DNA from: Gluconacetobacter asukensis
GTDB lineage: Bacteria; Pseudomonadota; Alphaproteobacteria; Acetobacterales; Acetobacteraceae
Reading direction: 5' to 3'
DNA: 64,000 nucleotides
Assembly (NCBI RefSeq): GCF_014174375.1
Contig: NZ_JABEQE010000017.1
Span: 1 to 64,000 of the forward strand
In this document: one piece after another, positions 36,172 to 45,242 of the stretch
Layout of the letters: every line of letters starts with the position of its first letter
How positions within the stretch are numbered: position 1 is the first letter of the stretch
Program-made: the position numbers and the translations under genes
The notes under the pieces: generated by a model
What the model was told of the DNA's origin: nothing
The model's input: only the letters and a program-made list of their open reading frames with translations
Database searches by the model: none

Positions 36172-37671
36172 TTACCCGTGCGTGGGCATGGCGAATTCCG
36201 CGCCGCTGCGGATGCCCGTGGGCCAGCGCTGGGTCACTGCCTTCATGCGCGTGAAGAAGCGTACACCCTCAGGCCCGTGCATGTGATGATCGCCGAACAG
36301 CGAATCCTTCCAGCCGCCGAAGGAATGGAAGGCCATCGGCACCGGGATCGGCACGTTGATGCCGACCATCCCGGCCGTGACCCCGTGGGTGAAGGCACGA
36401 GCGCTGTCGCCATCGCGGGTGAAGATCGCCGTGCCGTTGCCATAGGGGCTGCCATTGACCAGCTTCAGCGCCGTCTCGAAATCGGGCGCGCGCATCACGC
36501 ACAGGACCGGGCCGAAGATCTCCTCGCGGTAGATCTCCATCTCCGTCGTCACATGGTCGAACAGTGAGCCGCCGATGAAGAAGCCGCCTGCATGATCCTT
36601 CACCACCAGGTCACGCCCGTCGACGACCAGCGTCGCCCCCTGCTCGACGCCGGAATCGACCAGCGCGCGGATCTTCGCGCGATGCTGGGCGGTCACGACC
36701 GGCCCCATCTCGCTGGCCTCGTCGGTGCTGGGGCCAACGCGCAATGTCCGCGCCCGCTCGGCGATCATCGCCACCAGCGGGTCGGCAACCGGGCCGACGG
36801 CGACCGCGACCGAGATCGCCATGCACCGCTCGCCGGCCGAGCCGTAGGCCGCGCCGATCAGCGCGTCCACGGTCTTCTCCAGGTCGCAATCCGGCATGAC
36901 GATGGCATGGTTCTTGGCACCGCCCAGCGCCTGCACCCGCTTGCCGGCCGCCGTCCCGGTCGCATACACGTGCTTCGCGATCGGCGTCGAGCCGACGAAG
37001 CTGACGGCGGCGATGGCCGAGTGTTCGAGGATGCCGTTGACCATGTCCTTGTCGCCATGGACGACCTGGAACACGCCGTCGGGCAGCCCGGCCTCCTTGA
37101 AGATATCGGCAAGCAGAACCGAGGCGGAGGGATCGCGTTCGGAGGGTTTGAGGATGAAGCAATTGCCCGTGGCGATCGCCATCGGCGCCATCCACAGCGG
37201 CACCATCACCGGAAAATTGAACGGCGTGATACCGGCGGCGATCCCCAGCGGCTGGCGCATGGTCCAGGCATCGATGCCGCGGCTGACCTGCTCGGTATAT
37301 TCGCCCTTCAGGATCTCCGGCGCGGCGGTAGCAAATTCCACGACCTCGAGCCCACGCATGATCTCGCCCTTCGCGTCCGACAGCACCTTGCCGTGCTCGG
37401 CGGTGATGATCGCGGCGAGATCATTGCTGCGTGCCTCGATCAGGCCGCGGGCGCGGAAGAGGATCCGCGCCCGGGTAAGCGGCGGGGTTTCGGCCCAGGC
37501 CGGAAAAGCCTGCCGGGCAGCGGCAATCGCGGCCTCCAGGTCCTCGGCGTCCCCGAGAGCGACCTGGCATGCGACTTCGCCGGTCGCGGGATTGAAGACG
37601 TCGGATCGGCGGGTGCCGTGGCCTTCTGTATGCCGGCCGCCGATGACGTGGGGAATGGTATGGGTACTCAT
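36172..37671 (-). CDS. mmsA: CoA-acylating methylmalonate-semialdehyde dehydrogenase
   Basis: This 499-residue aldehyde dehydrogenase has catalytic C283 in GSAGERCMAIS and N152 in PFNFP. ALGGAKNH replaces the usual ELGGK, losing the general-base glutamate, which is characteristic of MmsA/IolA enzymes that transfer the acyl group to CoA. The usual substrates are methylmalonate or malonate semialdehyde. Here it follows the HpaI aldolase and IlvD/Edd dehydratase, so the aldehyde released by the aldolase may be its substrate. The ATG at 37671 begins the conserved N-terminus; an ATG 21 bp upstream is less likely. Confidence 0.93.
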   Translation of the reverse strand: MSTHTIPHVIGGRHTEGHGTRRSDVFNPATGEVACQVALGDAEDLEAAIAAARQAFPAWAETPPLTRARILFRARGLIEARSNDLAAIITAEHGKVLSDAKGEIMRGLEVVEFATAAPEILKGEYTEQVSRGIDAWTMRQPLGIAAGITPFNFPVMVPLWMAPMAIATGNCFILKPSERDPSASVLLADIFKEAGLPDGVFQVVHGDKDMVNGILEHSAIAAVSFVGSTPIAKHVYATGTAAGKRVQALGGAKNHAIVMPDCDLEKTVDALIGAAYGSAGERCMAISVAVAVGPVADPLVAMIAERARTLRVGPSTDEASEMGPVVTAQHRAKIRALVDSGVEQGATLVVDGRDLVVKDHAGGFFIGGSLFDHVTTEMEIYREEIFGPVLCVMRAPDFETALKLVNGSPYGNGTAIFTRDGDSARAFTHGVTAGMVGINVPIPVPMAFHSFGGWKDSLFGDHHMHGPEGVRFFTRMKAVTQRWPTGIRSGAEFAMPTHG

Positions 37672-37720
37672 CTCTCTGCTCCTGAACTGCATGGGTGGGG
37701 GGCGGATTCACGCGGCCCGA

Positions 37721-38539
37721 TCAATAGGAGGCCGAACCCGTGGCGGGCGCGCCAGCGTCGCCCGACTTGACGAACCGGCGGACCTCCGCGACGGAATCCT
37801 GCGCCGCCTGCACGAGCAGGCGGACATCATTGGAGACCGTGACCAGATCACATCCCCAGCCGATCGCGCGGGCCGCATAGGCGGCCGAGCCGTTATGCAG
37901 CCCCATGCGGATACCGGCCGCGCGGGCGGCGGCAATGATGCGCTGGATGACCTCCAGCATCTCGGACTCCTCGCGGTCGAAGCCGGTGCGGTAGCGCCGC
38001 CCGGTCAAGCCGAGCGTCAGGTCGGCTGGGCCGACATAGACGCCGTCGAGCCCCGGCGTGCGGACGATTTCGTCGAGATTGGCCATCGCCTCCGCCGTTT
38101 CGATCATTGCGAAGCACAGCACCTCGTCATCGGCGACGGCCCCGTAATCGCTGCCCAGCGCGAAATTCGCCCGCGTCGGCCCGAAACTTCGGCAGCCGCC
38201 GGGCGGATAGCGCACGTATGAGACCAGCCGCTCGGCATCGGCGCGGCTGTTGACCATCGGGCAGATCACGCCCCAGGCGCCGGCATCCAGCGCCTTCATG
38301 ATCGAGGCCGGGTCGAGCCAGGTCGACCGCACCATCGGCGCCACGCCCGACGCCCGCATCGCCTGGAGCATGGCGAGCATGCCTTCGTAGCCGATGGCGC
38401 CGTGCTGGGTGTCGATGGTCACCGAATCATAGCCGGCGGAAGCCATGATTTCGGCCGAGAACGGGTTGGCAATCGACAGCCAGCCGTTGATCACGGCCCC
38501 GCCCTCTGCCCAGATGCGCCGAATCGGGTTCCTGTTCAT
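37721..38539 (-). CDS. HpcH/HpaI-family class II aldolase (2-keto-3-deoxy acid aldolase type)
   Basis: This 272-residue metal-dependent aldolase cleaves 2-keto-3-deoxy or 4-hydroxy-2-oxo acids to pyruvate and an aldehyde. Conserved elements are SVTIDTQHGAIGYE (catalytic Asp/His), MVRSTW (pyruvate-binding Arg), CFAMIETAEAM (metal-binding Glu) and GVYVGPADL. The ATG at 38539 is taken because INGWLSI follows at normal distance. It stands 30 bp after the dehydratase and 49 bp before mmsA, giving a three-step pathway. Which sugar acid is used cannot be read. Confidence 0.92.
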   Translation of the reverse strand: MNRNPIRRIWAEGGAVINGWLSIANPFSAEIMASAGYDSVTIDTQHGAIGYEGMLAMLQAMRASGVAPMVRSTWLDPASIMKALDAGAWGVICPMVNSRADAERLVSYVRYPPGGCRSFGPTRANFALGSDYGAVADDEVLCFAMIETAEAMANLDEIVRTPGLDGVYVGPADLTLGLTGRRYRTGFDREESEMLEVIQRIIAAARAAGIRMGLHNGSAAYAARAIGWGCDLVTVSNDVRLLVQAAQDSVAEVRRFVKSGDAGAPATGSASY

Positions 38540-38568
38540 GATTTCTGTCCTGACCTGTCGGAGCGGCG

Positions 38569-40350
38569 CTAGTAAATGACCGGCTCGGGCACCGGGGCCC
38601 CGAAATCGGTCTGGAGGAAATCGAAATCGCACCCCTCGTTCGCCTGGCGCATATGGTGTGCTGCCATCCAGCCATAGCCGCGCCCGTAGCGCGGCGGCGG
38701 CGAGGTCCAGGCGGCGCGGCGGCGGGCAAACTCCTCCTCGGGCACCTCCATCGAAATCGACCGCGCCTCGACATCGATCGAGACGATGTCGCCGGTTTTC
38801 AGCAAGGCCAACGGCCCGCCGACATAGCCCTCAGGGGCCACATGCAGCACGCAGGCGCCGTAGCTGGTGCCGCTCATCCGGGCGTCCGACAGGCGGAGCA
38901 TGTCGCGATGCCCCTCCTTGATCAGGCGCTTGGGCATCGGCAGCATGCCCCATTCCGGCATGCCCGGCCCGCCCAGCGGCCCGGCATTGCGCAGCACGAG
39001 GACATGGTCGGGGGTAACATCCAGCGTCTCGTCCTCGATCGCCTTCTTCATGCTCGGATAATCGTCGAAGACCAGCGCCGGGCCGCTATGCTTGTGAAAT
39101 TTCGGGTCGCAGCAGGCCGGTTTCATCACGCAGCCATCGGGTGCCAGGTTGCCGCGCAGGACGGTGAGCGCCCCGCCCGCCTGGCCGGTGAACATCGGCC
39201 GGTCGAGCGGCCGGATGACATCGTTGTTCCACACCTGCGCGTCCTTGATGTTCTCACCCACGCTACGGCCGGTCACGGTCAGGCAGGTGAGGTCGAGGAA
39301 GGACGAAATCCGGTTCATCAGCGCCGCGATGCCGCCGGCATAATAGAAATCCTCCATCAGATAGGTCGTGCCGGTCGGCCGGACATTCGCGATCACCGGC
39401 ACCTCGCGGCTGGCACGGTCGAAATCATCGAGACCGATCGGAATGCCGGCGCGGCGCGCCATGGCGATCACATGGATGATGGCATTGGTCGAGCAACCCA
39501 TCGCCATCGCCACCGCGATCGCGTTGAGGAAGGCGGCGTGGGTCTGGATTCTCGAAGGTTTCAGATCCTCGCGGACCATGTCCACGATCCGCCGCCCCGA
39601 ACTCTTGGCCATGCGGATATGGTTGGAATCGACCGCTGGAATCGAGCTGGCCCCCGGCAGCGACAGGCCGATCGCCTCGGCAATGGCGGTCATGGTGCTC
39701 GCCGTGCCCATCGTCATGCAGGTGCCGGCACTGCGGGCGATGCCGGCCTCCACGCCCTGCCAGTCCGCCTGCGTGATCTTGCCGGCCCGCAATTCATCCC
39801 AGTATTTCCAGGAATCCGCGCCCGAGCCCAGTGTCTTGCCCTGCCAGTTGCCGCTCAGCATCGGCCCGGCGGGCACGTAGATCGCCGGAATATCCATGCT
39901 GGTTGCACCCAGCAGCAGGCCGGGCGTGGTCTTGTCGCAGCCGCCCATCAGCACTGCGCCATCCACCGGATAGGAGCGCAGCAATTCCTCCGCTTCCATC
40001 GCCAGCATGTTGCGATAGAGCATGGTGGTGGGCTTCATGAAATTCTCGGAGAGCGAGATCGCCGGAAGCTCGAGCGGGAAGCCGCCGGCTTCCAGCACGC
40101 CGCGCTTCACATCCTCGACCCGCTGCCTGAAATGCATGTGGCAGGGGTTGATGTCCGACCAGGTGTTGAGGATCGCGATAACCGGCTTTCCCTCCCAGTC
40201 CTGCGAATCATACCCCATCTGCATCGCGCGCGAGCGGTGCCCGAAGCTGCGCAGATCGGCCGGCCCGAACCACCGCTCGCTGCGCAGTTTGCGCCTCTTG
40301 GCGGCGCCCGCTTCCAGGTCGGGCGTCCGGGCTCCGGCATCTTCTGTCAT
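38569..40350 (-). CDS. IlvD/Edd-family sugar-acid dehydratase (arabonate/xylonate dehydratase-like)
   Basis: This 593-residue iron-sulfur dehydratase is of the IlvD/Edd family. Cluster ligands are C70 (NTWSDINPC), C138 (MGGCDKTTPG) and C211 (AGTCMTMGTASTM), the three-cysteine set of [2Fe-2S] members. It is not the biosynthetic dihydroxyacid dehydratase by context, since it is grouped with an aldolase, a semialdehyde dehydrogenase and a divergent LysR gene. The expected reaction is aldonate to 2-keto-3-deoxyaldonate; L-arabonate, D-xylonate or L-fuconate are candidates. The ATG at 40350 has GGAGAAG upstream. Confidence 0.92.
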   Translation of the reverse strand: MTEDAGARTPDLEAGAAKRRKLRSERWFGPADLRSFGHRSRAMQMGYDSQDWEGKPVIAILNTWSDINPCHMHFRQRVEDVKRGVLEAGGFPLELPAISLSENFMKPTTMLYRNMLAMEAEELLRSYPVDGAVLMGGCDKTTPGLLLGATSMDIPAIYVPAGPMLSGNWQGKTLGSGADSWKYWDELRAGKITQADWQGVEAGIARSAGTCMTMGTASTMTAIAEAIGLSLPGASSIPAVDSNHIRMAKSSGRRIVDMVREDLKPSRIQTHAAFLNAIAVAMAMGCSTNAIIHVIAMARRAGIPIGLDDFDRASREVPVIANVRPTGTTYLMEDFYYAGGIAALMNRISSFLDLTCLTVTGRSVGENIKDAQVWNNDVIRPLDRPMFTGQAGGALTVLRGNLAPDGCVMKPACCDPKFHKHSGPALVFDDYPSMKKAIEDETLDVTPDHVLVLRNAGPLGGPGMPEWGMLPMPKRLIKEGHRDMLRLSDARMSGTSYGACVLHVAPEGYVGGPLALLKTGDIVSIDVEARSISMEVPEEEFARRRAAWTSPPPRYGRGYGWMAAHHMRQANEGCDFDFLQTDFGAPVPEPVIY

Positions 40351-40483
40351 GCGTTCTTCTCCTTGCCCGATCACGGCCGTCTGCCGCGGCGGGATGGCGG
40401 GTGCTCTCGGCTGCAAGTTAGGGCGCGACAGATCTATGGTGTCCAGATTAGATACGGCATGGATTGAGACAGGATTGGTATCG

Positions 40484-41401
40484 ATGCTTCAGCTCACCCA
40501 GGTCCGATGCTTCGTCGCGGTCGCGGAGGAGCGTCATTTCGGGCGGGCGGCCGCGCGGCTGAACATGACGCAGCCGCCGCTGAGCCGGCAGGTCCAGCTT
40601 CTGGAACACGAGCTCGGCGTCGAACTGCTGGAACGCACCAGCCGCAGCGTCCGGCTCACCCAGGCGGGCACGGTGTTCCTGCCCGAGGCGCGGCGCCTGC
40701 TGCGCAGCACGGAGGATGCGATGCTCGCCGCCCGCCGGGCCGGACGCGGCGCGCTGGGGCAGATCGCGATCGGCTTTACCCCCTCGAACAGCTACGATTT
40801 CCTGCCCCGGCTGATTTCCGCCCTGCGCGCGGACTATCCCGATGTGGAACTCATGCTGGAGGAAATGATCACCCGCGACCAGCTCGCGGCACTGGCCTCG
40901 CACCGCATCGACCTCGCCTTCGTGCGGCCGCCCTTCGATGCCGCCGAGATCCGGTCCCGACGGGTACTGGCCGAACGCATGGTCGCCGCGCTTCCCGCCG
41001 ATCATCCGCTCGCGGCGCGCAGCGCGCTGACGCCGGCGGACCTGGAGGGCCAGGAGCTGATCATGTACTCGATCCTCGGCAGCGGCTATTTTCACGACCT
41101 CGTGCGCCGCCTGCTGGTCAGCGCGAACATCCGGCCCCGACTTGTTCATCACCTGACGCAGATCCATGCCGTACTCTCGATGGTGAAGACCGGCGTCGGC
41201 ATGGCGCTGATCCCGGAATCGGCATCCCGGCTCGGTATCGGAAATGTTATCTGCCGCCCGCTGGCCTTTGGGGAGGAGATCGAAGTCGAGCTGTTCATGG
41301 CGCATCGTGCGGGGGATGCAAGCCTGGTCCTTGAAAATGTCATGGCTGTTGCGGAGAAAATCGCCAAAGCGGGTCGGCTGCCCACTGCATCCATCCCCTG
41401 A
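40484..41401 (+). CDS. LysR-family transcriptional regulator
   Basis: This 305-residue regulator has a helix-turn-helix at residues 18-38 (FGRAAARLNMTQPPLSRQVQ) and an effector domain of the BenM/CatR-like group. It is divergent from the dehydratase operon, with 133 bp between start codons, and precedes the MFS transporter gene. It probably controls both directions in response to the sugar acid or its 2-keto-3-deoxy product. The chosen ATG has AGGA about 10 bases upstream. Confidence 0.95.
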   Translation: MLQLTQVRCFVAVAEERHFGRAAARLNMTQPPLSRQVQLLEHELGVELLERTSRSVRLTQAGTVFLPEARRLLRSTEDAMLAARRAGRGALGQIAIGFTPSNSYDFLPRLISALRADYPDVELMLEEMITRDQLAALASHRIDLAFVRPPFDAAEIRSRRVLAERMVAALPADHPLAARSALTPADLEGQELIMYSILGSGYFHDLVRRLLVSANIRPRLVHHLTQIHAVLSMVKTGVGMALIPESASRLGIGNVICRPLAFGEEIEVELFMAHRAGDASLVLENVMAVAEKIAKAGRLPTASIP

Positions 41402-41594
41402 CCGGCGGGAGGCCCGAGCGGCCGATCCTGCCCGAACGATGCGTTCCCTGTATCGATCCATACGAAGTTTGGCTTTGACGCAGCCCGGCGCCACGCGTTC
41501 CCTATGCCGCAGGACCGCGTGACGTCGCGGTGCGGCGGCCCATCCATCATCTCCTGCTCCGCTGCCCGGCCCACGCACTGAGGGAGAAACGAGG

Positions 41595-42971
41595 GTGACT
41601 ACAACAAGAGGGCCAACAATATGCCCCCCGGTCACGCATCCATCGGCGACCAACGAGGCGGCCTGGGCCGGGCAGCGCACGGTCGTGCGCTACGCCGTCC
41701 TCGCGTTCCTGTTCGTCATCACCGCAATCAATTACGGCGACCGCGCGACGCTTGGTATCGCGGGCTCCAGCATCGCGCATGATCTCGGCCTGACGCCGGT
41801 GGCGATGGGCTACGTCTTCTCGGCCTTCGCCTGGGCGTATGTGCTGAGCCAGGTGCCGGGCGGCTGGCTGCTGGATCGCTACGGTTCCATCCGCGTCTAC
41901 GGCGTCAGCCTGTTCGCCTGGTCGGTCTGCACGCTGGCGATCTCCGGCATCGGCCGAATCCCGCATGACATTGCGTTTCCCGCGCTGTTCGTGCTGTGGG
42001 CCGGGCTGGGGCTGGTGGAGGCACCAACCTTCCCCGCCAACAGCCGCATCGTCTCGAGCTGGTTTCCGACCTCCGAGCGCGGTCTCGCCACCTCCATCTT
42101 CAACTCGGCGCAATATGTCGCCGTGGCGTTCTTCGCGCCGGTGATGGGCTGGGTCACTCAACGATTCGGCTGGGAATACATCTTCGCCGCCATGGGCATC
42201 GCGGGCATGGGGCTCGCGATCTTCTGGCTCGCCCGGATGCAGCCACCGGCCACCCATTCCGCCGTCAGCGCCGCCGAGCTTGCCTTCATGCGCTCCGGCG
42301 GCGCGCTGGTCGATATCGACGACCGCACCCGGCGGGTCAGGACCACACTCACGGAGCGGCAGATCCGCTTCATGCTGACCGACCGGACCCTGCTCGGCGT
42401 CTATGGCGGCCAATACTGCATCACCGCGATCCTGTATTTCTTCCTCACTTGGTTCCCGCTCTACCTGCACCAGTCCCGGGGGCTCTCGATGACCCAAACC
42501 GGTCTGGCGGCCAGCGTACCGGCGCTGTGCGGACTGGCCGGCGCGATCATCGGCGGCGCCCTGTCCGACATGCTGCTGCGCTCAGGACGATCGGAAACCC
42601 TGGCCCGCAAGGCGCCCTACGTCATCGGAATGGCCGTCGCCTCGACCATCTGCCTGTGCAATTTCGTCCATTCCGCGTGGCTGATCGTGGCGATCATGTC
42701 CTTCGCCTTCTTCGGCAAGGGCGTCGCCGCGATCGGCTGGGCGGTCATCTCCGACATCGCGCCCAAGGAGGCACCCGGACTGGCCGCCGGGATCTTCAAC
42801 GGGATCGGCAATATCGCGGGCATCGTGACGCCGATCGTGATCGGGTACATCGTCGCCTGGACGAAATCCTATGACGGGGCGCTGCTTTTCGTCGCAGCGC
42901 ACTGCATCGTCGCGATCCTTCTCTATCTCTTCGTGGTGGGCAAGATAAGGCGCCTTTCCCTGCCCACCTGA
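41595..42971 (+). CDS. MFS transporter, sugar-acid/organic anion importer (ACS family)
   Basis: This 458-residue transporter has 12 predicted TM segments. The family signature NYGDRATLGIAGSSIAHDLGLT follows TM1. GGWLLDRYGSIRVYG is the loop 2-3 motif, as in glucarate/galactonate/hexuronate transporters. It starts with GTG at 41595, with GAAACGAGG just upstream. It is the first gene of a plus-strand run with the royal-jelly-type protein and the periplasmic dehydrogenase, and is divergent from the aldonate-cleaving operon. Import of the periplasmically made aldonate is the likely role. Confidence 0.92.
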   Translation: MTTTRGPTICPPVTHPSATNEAAWAGQRTVVRYAVLAFLFVITAINYGDRATLGIAGSSIAHDLGLTPVAMGYVFSAFAWAYVLSQVPGGWLLDRYGSIRVYGVSLFAWSVCTLAISGIGRIPHDIAFPALFVLWAGLGLVEAPTFPANSRIVSSWFPTSERGLATSIFNSAQYVAVAFFAPVMGWVTQRFGWEYIFAAMGIAGMGLAIFWLARMQPPATHSAVSAAELAFMRSGGALVDIDDRTRRVRTTLTERQIRFMLTDRTLLGVYGGQYCITAILYFFLTWFPLYLHQSRGLSMTQTGLAASVPALCGLAGAIIGGALSDMLLRSGRSETLARKAPYVIGMAVASTICLCNFVHSAWLIVAIMSFAFFGKGVAAIGWAVISDIAPKEAPGLAAGIFNGIGNIAGIVTPIVIGYIVAWTKSYDGALLFVAAHCIVAILLYLFVVGKIRRLSLPT

Positions 42972-43049
42972 AACCGGCTCGCATTGTCGCGGGGGCGGCA
43001 GGACCGGCAACGATCAAAGACAACAATAATAATAAAAAGAGAACATTCC

Positions 43050-44249
43050 ATGTCTCATCTCATCGACGCTTCCGGCCGAAAGCTCTCCCGGCGCGCCGCG
43101 CTGTCGGGGCTGGCCAGCGGCCTGGCGCTGGCCGGGTTTGAGGCCGCCGGTGTCCAGCTGGCCGCGGCGGCATTCCGGCCGCCACATCTCCAGGCGACCG
43201 TGATCGCGTCCTCCCCGCGTTATCTATGCAACGCGGTCGCCGCGACACGGGACGGCACCCTGTTCCTAGGCGCGCCACGCTGGGAACTGATGGAGGACAC
43301 GCCCTGCGTGTTCCGCGCCGCGCCGGACGGCGCGCTCCAGCCGTTCCCTGGCGGAAGCTGGAACCAATGGAAGCCAGGCGCCGATCCGACCAATGCGTTC
43401 CTGATGGTCAACGGCCTGCATATCTTCAGCGACGATACGCTGTGGGTCGTGGACCAGGGCGTCGACCCGACGACCGGGGCCACGGTGCCCGGCGGGCAGA
43501 AGCTGGTGCAGTTCGACACAAGGACCGGCAAGGTGCTCCAGGTGCTGCGCTGGGGGCCCGACATCCTGCCGCCGGGCGCGGCGATGAACGATCTGCGCAT
43601 CGCCGGTGACCTGATGTTCGTGACCGATTCCGGGCTCGGCGGGATTATCATCCATCACATGGGCAGCGGCGAGACGGTGCGCCGGCTGTCGGAGCATCCG
43701 CTGCTACGGGCGACCTATGCCAAGCCTATGCGCGGGCGCGACGGGCATATCTTCATGGACAAAAACGGCAAGCGGCCGCTGGTCCACTCGGACATGCTCG
43801 AAATCACCGCCGACAGGAAATGGTTCTATTTCTCCGCCCCCATCGGTCCGCTGCGCCGCCTCCCGACCAGCGCCCTGCTCGACATGGGGCTGACCGACGC
43901 CCAGCTCGCCGCGAAGATCGAGACGGTGCTGGAGATGCCGACGATGATGGGAACGGCCATCGACACGCTGGACAATTTCTATTTCGCCGATGCCGAGCGC
44001 GGGCGGATCGTGGTGCTGACGCCGGAGCGAAAGCAGTTGACGCTGTTTGAGGACGCGCGGCTGGTCGACGGCGATGCCCTGTTCATCACCGCCGATCGCC
44101 ACATGCTGGTTCCGATTGCGCAGACCGAGCTGCTGCCGGGAAACAACGCGGGCCTGAATGCCCTGAAGCCACCCTTCATCAGCCTCGGCTTCCCACTTCC
44201 GGAGACGCTGTACGGCCATCGGCTGGGCAATGTCGTGAGCAGCCTCTGA
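43050..44249 (+). CDS. Major royal jelly/yellow-family secreted beta-propeller protein
   Basis: This 399-residue protein begins with a Tat signal (KLSRRAALSGLASGLALAG, cleavage after about residue 37). The remainder matches the MRJP/yellow fold, a six-bladed propeller: GGQKLVQFDTRTGKVLQVLR, MNDLRI, FVTDSGLGGIIIHHM and a blade with NFYFADAERGRIVV. The bacterial role is not settled; related propellers include lactonases. Its position between a sugar-acid importer and a periplasmic sugar dehydrogenase suggests it could open the aldonolactone product or bind it. Confidence 0.85.
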   Translation: MSHLIDASGRKLSRRAALSGLASGLALAGFEAAGVQLAAAAFRPPHLQATVIASSPRYLCNAVAATRDGTLFLGAPRWELMEDTPCVFRAAPDGALQPFPGGSWNQWKPGADPTNAFLMVNGLHIFSDDTLWVVDQGVDPTTGATVPGGQKLVQFDTRTGKVLQVLRWGPDILPPGAAMNDLRIAGDLMFVTDSGLGGIIIHHMGSGETVRRLSEHPLLRATYAKPMRGRDGHIFMDKNGKRPLVHSDMLEITADRKWFYFSAPIGPLRRLPTSALLDMGLTDAQLAAKIETVLEMPTMMGTAIDTLDNFYFADAERGRIVVLTPERKQLTLFEDARLVDGDALFITADRHMLVPIAQTELLPGNNAGLNALKPPFISLGFPLPETLYGHRLGNVVSSL

Positions 44250-44438
44250 TGTCTAGATTTCGAAATTCCAAGTAAAATAAAATGACAAGATAATAATCGT
44301 CCGTACCCGGCCATCACGACGAGAGCGGATTCCCCTGGCTTCATGGCCAGAGAACCGGCTTTCAGGGTCAGGACCGATCTCTCCCGTGACCGCACGGTGC
44401 CGATCTCGGGAACGCATGAAGTCTATCAGGAGAAAGCA

Positions 44439-45164
44439 ATGAAGCGACGCGACGTCATAAAAGGGGGTCTGGTGCTGATGGCGACCACCACGCTGGCCTC
44501 CATCTACAAACCCGCCTATTCCAAGACCTTTGTCGGCGGCAGCGGCCTGTGGAAAGCCGATCCGCCCCCGCCGCTGACGGTGGTCGACTCCAGCCGGCTG
44601 GTCTATCTGACCCAGGCCGAGGCAAAGCTGGTCGGCGCGGTGTTCGATATCCTCATTCCCCCTGACGAACTCGGGATCGGCGCGACCGAGGCTGGCTGCG
44701 TGACCTTCCTCGATCACCAGTTGGCCGGGCCCTATGGCGCGGCGGCGAAGGATTACAGGCTCGGGCCGGTAGTCGAGGGGTTGCCGCAACAGGGGCCGCA
44801 AAGCATCGCGACCCCGGCGGAGCTCTACCGCAAAGGTCTGGTCGAACTCGACCACGCCGCACAGGCGAAGTTCGGCAAACCGTTCATCGATCTGGCGGAA
44901 GACCAGAAGATCGATTTCATGAAAGGAATCGAAACCGGGACGATCGCCTTCGAAACGCTGAAATCGAACGAATTCTTCTCCATGCTGCTTCAGAACGTCC
45001 GCGAAGGCTATCTGGCCGATCCGATGTATGGCGGCAACCGCGGCATGGTCGGATGGAAACTGGTCGGATTCCCCGGGGCAATCTACGATTATCGCGACTG
45101 GATGGTGTCGAAACGGGGACAGAAGATCGACGTAGAACCCGTCAGCCTGCTCAGCCGCGCCTGA
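44439..45164 (+). CDS. Gluconate 2-dehydrogenase subunit 3-family protein (small Tat subunit)
   Basis: This 241-residue protein has a twin-arginine signal (MKRRDVIKGGLVLMATTTLAS). The body contains LVYLTQAEAKLVGAVFDILIPPDELGIGATEAG, typical of the gamma subunit of FAD-dependent gluconate, 2-ketogluconate or sorbitol dehydrogenases. It chaperones and co-exports the flavoprotein, which has no signal peptide of its own. CAGGAG lies 7 bases before the ATG. The GMC flavoprotein and cytochrome c genes follow in order. Confidence 0.92.
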   Translation: MKRRDVIKGGLVLMATTTLASIYKPAYSKTFVGGSGLWKADPPPPLTVVDSSRLVYLTQAEAKLVGAVFDILIPPDELGIGATEAGCVTFLDHQLAGPYGAAAKDYRLGPVVEGLPQQGPQSIATPAELYRKGLVELDHAAQAKFGKPFIDLAEDQKIDFMKGIETGTIAFETLKSNEFFSMLLQNVREGYLADPMYGGNRGMVGWKLVGFPGAIYDYRDWMVSKRGQKIDVEPVSLLSRA

Positions 45165-45242
45165 TACCGGGGCGCCCGGCGGGACGTTTCGGGCAGCTTT
45201 GTCTTGATCGAGCTACAATAAAAAGAAAAAAGGTACGTCTTA

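Noticed and set aside
38569-40350. Biosynthetic dihydroxyacid dehydratase (IlvD)
   Set aside because: It is placed with aldolase and semialdehyde dehydrogenase genes and a LysR gene, with no branched-chain amino acid genes nearby.
38653-40467. Long open frame antisense to the sugar-acid dehydratase
   Set aside because: It mirrors the dehydratase gene, is rich in His, Arg and Gly without any domain, and arises from GC-rich third positions.
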